Shown here: piece by piece, positions 58,878 through 64,000 of the stretch
How the letters are laid out: every line of letters starts with the position of its first letter
Position numbering within the stretch: position 1 is the stretch's first letter
Assembly (NCBI GenBank): GCA_000442125.1
Contig: KE546968.1
Span: 151,932 to 215,931, forward strand
Source: Opeltia flavorubescens
Taxonomy: Eukaryota; Ascomycota; Lecanoromycetes; Teloschistales; Teloschistaceae
Reading direction: 5' to 3'
DNA length: 64,000 nt
Position numbers and translations under genes: made by a program
The notes under the pieces: generated by a model
Database searches by the model: none
What the model was told of the DNA's origin: nothing
Seen by the model: only the letters and a program-made list of their open reading frames with translations

Positions 58878-61171
58878 ATGCCAAGGGAGCGTTATAATAG
58901 GCAATCCCTGGGGGTCTTTTATGCCCAGATCAAACAGGTACGTTCAGACACTTAGATCTCCGAACTCAACGTTAATCATGGCTTATGACAGTCGCGAGTG
59001 TTGCTGGTTGGTGCTGGTGGAATTGGCTGCGAGTTATTGAAGAACCTTGTCCTCTCCGGCTTCGGTGAAGTCCACATCGTCGACCTTGACACAATCGATC
59101 TCAGCAATCTGAACCGCCAATTTCTCTTTCGACACGAGCATATCAAGAAGCCAAAGGCTTTAGTTAGTATGAACCTAGCCTTTCAGCACCTTGCTTATCC
59201 TTCTACAGGTTGCCAAGGAGAGTGCCGGCAGGTTCAATCCACAAGTCACGCTTGAAGCATATCACGCCAACATAAAGGATTCTGAATTCAACATCGATTG
59301 GTTTGCCGGTTTCAACTTGGTCTTCAATGCCCTAGACAATCTCGATGCGCGCCGTCATGTCAATAGAATGTGTTTGGCGGCCAATGTACCTTTGATCGAG
59401 AGTGGTACTACTGGTTTCAATGGACAAGTTCAAGTGATCGTGAAGGTTTGTACAACAAGCGCCTCAGACCGTTCGAACTCATTATCATAGGGCAAGAGCG
59501 AATGCTACGATTGCAACACAAAAGAGACCCCAAAGAGTTTCCCCGTCTGCACCATCCGAAGTACACCCAGTCAACCAATCCATTGCATCGTATGGGCCAA
59601 GAGCTATCTATTCACGTATGTGCATCGACACAATGCGCTATGACGAGCGTTGACAACTTTCAGGGAGGTTTTCGGGACGAGCGAAGACGAAGTTGCCGAG
59701 TTTGATCACTCGCAAGACTCGGAAAATGGTTGGCCCTGCTTTGCTAGTATCATGTCTTCCAGCTCACAAAAGCATAGCTGTCGAGATTGAAAACTTAAGA
59801 AACGAGGCTCAAGCCCTCAAGCGAATACGTCAGTCTATGGGCTCCGACGACTTTCCCCGCAAAATATTCGAAAAGGTTTTCAATGACGATATCAATCGAT
59901 TATGTGGCATGAAGGATATGTGGAAGACTAGGCAGCCTCCGACTGCGCTAGACTTCGATACGATCTCTAAAAGCAGCGCCAGTGGTGGAGAAGTGGGCGA
60001 ATCAATCGCAAAGCGAGATCAGGCTACTTGGAATCTTGCTGAGAACTTTACGGTATTCTGCGACAGGTCAGTAATTGTCCCAACAAATGGAGTCATTTTC
60101 TAAAATTTTGAAGTATTCGTCGCTTGAGTCGACGCCTGCAACAGGCTCATACAGATGAGTCCAATGGCTCCACAGCTCCAGTACTATCATTCGATAAAGA
60201 CGACGAAGATACCCTCGATTTCGTTGCAGCTAGTGCGAACATGCGCTCAATTGTCTTTGGAATACAGCCAAGATCAAAATTCGACATAAAGCGTATGTAC
60301 AGCAGCACAGACACATGATATCAAGCTAAGCCCCTTTATAGAGATGGCCGGAAACATCATACCAGCAATTGCGACTACAAATGCCATGACTGCCGGACTT
60401 TGTGTGATGCAAGCATTTAAGGTTTTGAAAGGGGATCTTCACAAAGCCAAAAATGTAAAACCTTTCTCCTTAATGTGAGATGACTCTCTTACAAGACTAG
60501 GTCTTTCTTGAACGTTCCGGTGCGCGGGTGATCAACTCAGAATTAGTAAGACCGCCGAATCCAGATTGCCCAGTATGCGGTGTACTACATTCACGACTTG
60601 TAATCGACCCTTCAAGAGCAACTTTGAACGACTTAGTGGAGGACGTTCTCCAATCCAAACTTGGTTACCGAGAATTCAGCATCAATAATGAGATTGGCAC
60701 CCTTTACGACCCTGATCTGGAGGATAACCTCTCTAAGAAATTCAGCGAATTGGGAGTCAAGGGAGACAGCTTTTTGACGATTATTGATGACGATGAAACA
60801 AATCCACATGTAAACCTATCCTTGTCAATATCGGAGAAGTATGATCCCCGGTTCTGTATGACAATGGACACCGCAGTTACTTACATCGTCACAGGGAGCT
60901 ACCGCAAGACTCGAAGCCAATCTCTCTGCCATCCGATATTGAAATACCCAGAAAGCAAGCAGTGCCCTCCAATCATGTACACGCAAACGGCAACGGAACA
61001 ATGACTCCACCTACAGCGCCAGGGAAACGTAAACGAGCAGGCAGCACCGAAGAACCCACTATTGAAGGCCGCCAGCCAACCAAGCGGGGCAAAGTCCAGA
61101 ATGCCCCAGAAGAAGACGACGACGTGATTCTAGTAGATGGCGCCAGCGGTGCCATTGTCATCGATGACTGA
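58878..61171 (+). CDS. UBA2: SUMO-activating enzyme subunit Uba2
   Basis: Ten exons: 58878-58937, 58992-59162, 59209-59445, 59491-59615, 59664-59728, 59778-60066, 60114-60292, 60342-60454, 60501-60838 and 60895-61171, giving 617 aa; introns are 45-56 nt and every junction keeps frame. With Aos1 it adenylates SUMO and carries it as a thioester before transfer to Ubc9. Seen: start [15 protein letters not shown]-binding [46 protein letters not shown], zinc Cys pair CYDC, catalytic Cys at about residue 176 in [45 protein letters not shown], second Cys pair CPVC, and the ubiquitin-fold region. The C-terminus is basic then acidic with DDDVILVDG, which looks like a SUMO-interacting motif. In-frame ATGs at 58848 and 58854 are less likely starts. 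Confidence 0.95.
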
Positions 61172-62117
61172 CGTCACGCCTAGAGAAAGAAATCAGTTCA
61201 AGTATCATTGCCTTAGCGAACGGAAAGGAGCATCAGGAGGCGTCGGGAGGGGATTATGTTGGAAGACGCACAGATGGCGTTTGGTCTAAAGGTCAAAATA
61301 TGGTAGGCTATGACTGACTCTTGGCATCTGAGGTGGATGATTATATATCCGCACGGTTTTGTAGGACTATATGGAACTGAGGTCGAAGGAGAGGAAAGAA
61401 GACTATCAGGCGTATCATCGTAGCAGAGAAAGAGAACTTTTTCAACGCTGCGGATTGACACGTCTGATTCAAAAGAACATCAGTGATTCTCTTCGCGAAT
61501 GAATCATGATATCTCGTTTTCCTTCCCTGTACGTGCTCTATCATTGAACTACATTGTGGTCTCGAGTACAAGATTGGTTTTGATGTTCAGACGAGTTTTT
61601 ATTTTGCCGGGATCAATATGTTCCCGACTATATTCTTCTAGCTGGAATGCTGAGACTTAGCTCTCGGTCGGTATAGCTAGTGATGTATAGAGTCCATATC
61701 ATGAACGAATAGCGAGAAGTCATCAGTAATTCAAAAGATACTAAGTAAAATAAATACAAGCTACATGTTTAAAAGCAAATTTCGGTACCAAATAACAGTC
61801 CCACTTTGTTGTCGAACAGGGCTCTGCTGTCTCACTATGTACGAGCAATTGAGTCACCATTCATCCCACCCATCATTGTTACATACAAATCGACAACTTC
61901 AAAGATAAACCTGACGACCTCGAGACACTGGACCTCGGCTCATTTACAAAAGCTAGCCCTTCTCGAGACTTAGCGTCGAATCTGAGCTATCGATAAAGCA
62001 CGAGGTTTGATGGGCATGGATCACTCACCTCAACCATAGTTATCAACTCAATTGCCCTCAGCTCTTCCCATCCATTGGCTCCCACCCCTCCATTCGCGAC
62101 TTCCCTCATCCACCAAA
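61172..62117. other. Intergenic region between UBA2 and TAF10
   Basis: 946 bp with only short, overlapping open frames. The right end is C-rich leader sequence of the TAF10 gene. No RNA or repeat is seen. Confidence 0.4.
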
Positions 62118-62992
62118 ATGACATCCCAACCCGACTCCCAACCTCCCGCCCCTCCATCCACCGACCCACCACCCGCACCCCTAAGCCCAGACGACACGAT
62201 CGACAACGACGCAACAGACCCATCCTTCGACCCCTCGTCCCTAGACCAAGACATAGACATGGCTATCGACCCCTCTCCAGACCCGCAGCTCTCAAATGCC
62301 CAACTTGACGGCCCCGCCGACGAAAATCCCGACGTAGGGGGGTTGGAAAACGGTGATGAAGATACAAAGTTGCCGTTGCAGAAAGATATTTCCCTGAGGG
62401 AGTTTTTGGAGAAAATGGATGATTATACGCCTATTGTACATCCCTCCCCTCCCCTCCTCCCCCCTCCTAACTCATCCACAAACTCCCACTCCGCTAACTA
62501 CAACGACAACAACTCCAGATCCCCGACGCAGTAATATCCCACCACCTCCTCCTCGCCGGCCTCCCCCCAGACTCCATCCCCTTACCGCTATCCCGCCTCC
62601 TCGCTCTCGCAACGCAGAAATTCATCGCCGATGTCGCGGCGGACGCGTACCAGTATTCTCGGATGCGGGCTAGTGGGACTACGGCTTCCGCTGCGGCGAC
62701 AGCGGCTCTAAATCCTGGGGGCGCTCCTGGTGCGGCAACTGCTGCTGGTGGTGGTGGTGGTGCTGCTGTAGGCGGTAATACTGGTGGAGGAGGTGGAGGG
62801 GGAGGAGGGGCACAAGGAGGGGATGGGACCGCAAAGGGGAAAGCAGGCGCGCATGTATTCGGGACGCAGAGGGCGGGGTATGGTGGTGGGGGAGGGGGCA
62901 GTTCAGGGAGAGCGGTGCTGACGATGGAGGATTTGGGGTGTGCGGTGGGGGAGTATGGGGTTAATGTGAAGAGAGCGGAGTTTTATCGATAA
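62118..62992 (+). CDS. TAF10: TFIID/SAGA subunit Taf10 (histone-fold)
   Basis: Two exons, 62118-62435 and 62519-62992 (83-nt intron), give 263 aa. Taf10 is a shared subunit of TFIID and SAGA. Seen: a Pro/Asp-rich N-terminus, the family entry [20 protein letters not shown] (joined at the intron), [33 protein letters not shown], then a Gly-rich insert (about residues 175-230), and [20 protein letters not shown], followed by RAEFYR. The insert splits the histone fold between the second and third helices, as in other fungal Taf10 proteins but with a very long Gly run. DNA is C-rich in the first part of each exon and G-rich in the last part. Confidence 0.94.
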
Positions 62993-63587
62993 GGTGCGAA
63001 GCGGTAGGGGTAAAGGAGAGGGAGGTGTGGATGCGCATTTTGGTCATAATACGGAGTCCTCTGAAGGGAAGCATATGGAGTTGAAGGTTATGTCGGGGGA
63101 GGGATGGGTTCATATTTGCTGCATTTGAATGGCGTTAAAGGAGGTTTTGGAGGCTTATTCGATGACATGGGATTGCATGAAAGGAGGACGCCATGGATCT
63201 GTTTATATCTTTTGATACAGCTTGCAAGCGCGGTACCACACACAGGGTTTCCTCAAAAAAGTTGAACAATCGGGCAGATAGAAAAGGCTATCTTCAAGGA
63301 CAAGTACTCACCGAGCCGTCCATTTGGCGCTTGTTGAGGAGCTGTGCATCATTATTACAAGCCATTCTTACAAAGCAGTGAAAACAATCAACATCATATG
63401 GAAAGTCCAAATAACATGAAGCAGCTTTAATTTCGCGAGTTCTCCTTAGAATAATACATCAGTAACGTCCAAGCAAATATGTTCGTTCTCCGCTCCATTC
63501 AGCCCATTTTCATTCTCATGAAGCCATAATCCCACTAGCCGTTACTCATACTTTTCGTTTTCATCTTCTTCGACCCTCACTCATCCC
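62993..63587. other. Convergent 3' intergenic region (TAF10 / aldehyde dehydrogenase gene)
   Basis: 595 bp between facing 3' ends. No gene or RNA is supported. Confidence 0.4.
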
Positions 63588-64000
63588 CTAAAACATAGCA
63601 TCCCCCAATCGAATCTGCACCGTCTTAGTCTGGCTATAATTCGCCAACGCCGCCTCCCCCAACTCCCTCCCAATACCACTCTCCTTATACCCGCCAAACG
63701 GCAGCGTATGATGCAGCATATTATAACTATTCACCCACACCGTCCCCGCCCTCAACTTATTACTCACCCTAATCGCCGTATTCAAGTTTGTGGTGTGGAC
63801 GGCGGCGGCAAGGCCATAAGTGGAAGTATTTCCGACACGGATGGCATCTTCCTCGGTTTTGAACTTGGCTATGGCGCAGACGGGGCCGAAGATTTCTTCT
63901 TGCATGATTTTCATGTCTTCGCTTACGTTGCTGAAGATGGTGGGTTTGATGAAGTAGCCTTCGGAGCCGTGGCGTTCGCCGCCGATTTCGACTTTGGCGC
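63588..64000 (-). CDS. C-terminal part of an aldehyde dehydrogenase, running off the right edge
   Basis: The visible 137 residues are the C-terminal end of an NAD(P)-dependent aldehyde dehydrogenase: YFIKPTIFSNVSEDMKIMQE, EIFGPVCAIAKF, DAIRVGNTSTYGLAAAVHT, RAGTVWVNSYNMLHHTLPFG and GYKESGIGRELGEAALANYS, ending GDAMF. These match the EIFGPV and PFGGxKxSGxGRE signatures of class 1/2 enzymes. The catalytic Cys and Glu lie outside the window. No intron is seen in this part. Confidence 0.93.
   Translation of the reverse strand, partial: AKVEIGGERHGSEGYFIKPTIFSNVSEDMKIMQEEIFGPVCAIAKFKTEEDAIRVGNTSTYGLAAAVHTTNLNTAIRVSNKLRAGTVWVNSYNMLHHTLPFGGYKESGIGRELGEAALANYSQTKTVQIRLGDAMF

Noticed and set aside
58590-58900. 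Protein-like frames just upstream of UBA2 (for example FRSRFGEAGEAEFMHLGK and [16 protein letters not shown])
   Set aside because: No start codon and no intron model joins them in frame; a stop or a 25-nt intron would be needed. Kept only as a curiosity.

Overview
The window is nuclear DNA of a filamentous ascomycete (Pezizomycotina). Coding regions are cut by short GT-AG introns (mostly 42-60 nt) with CTAAY/CTGAC-like branch sites, genes are compact and lie on both strands, and the protein set is fungal: SPX-ankyrin-GDPD phosphodiesterase, Zn2Cys6 factor, DASH subunit Dad3, fungal NLR. A Leotiomycetes-like origin is my guess from protein flavour, not shown by the sequence. Six isolated N bases and a 30-N gap (47755-47784) mark a draft assembly.

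Left block (1-24.8 kb), mostly conserved genes: a 5' gene fragment; a 1173-aa disordered protein; a Gde1-like glycerophosphodiesterase; PRMT5 (4 exons); a Tma46/ZC3H15-type CCCH protein; the DEAH helicase Prp43; Ost4; a 1441-aa AT-hook/C2H2 protein; and ribosomal protein uL24 (RPL26).

Middle block (24.8-47.1 kb), gene-poor and accessory in character: a possible broken small gene, a small Cys-rich protein, a Zn2Cys6 regulator, an LtrA-like membrane protein, a glutamine-synthetase-like ligase, an AsaB/CmcJ-NvfI-type oxidoreductase (5 exons, convergent with the ligase), a 121-aa orphan, a six-exon STAND/NB-ARC-TPR receptor, a serine beta-lactamase-like protein and a degenerate tRNA-Asp. It is the best candidate here for an undescribed unit: regulator, transporter-like protein, ATP-dependent ligase and Fe/2OG-type enzyme lie side by side.

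Right block (47.1-64 kb) is again housekeeping: Dad3, mitoribosomal uS5m, tRNA m5U54 methyltransferase Trm2, Arp3, mitoribosomal uS19m (with a 16-nt microexon), Mre11, SUMO E1 subunit Uba2 (10 exons), Taf10 and the 3' end of an aldehyde dehydrogenase.

Exon structures were rebuilt by hand from splice signals, reading-frame continuity and family knowledge; exon lengths sum to whole codons in every complete model. A window-scale pattern stands out: in at least ten genes, on both strands, the coding strand changes from C-rich to G-rich near the 3' end.
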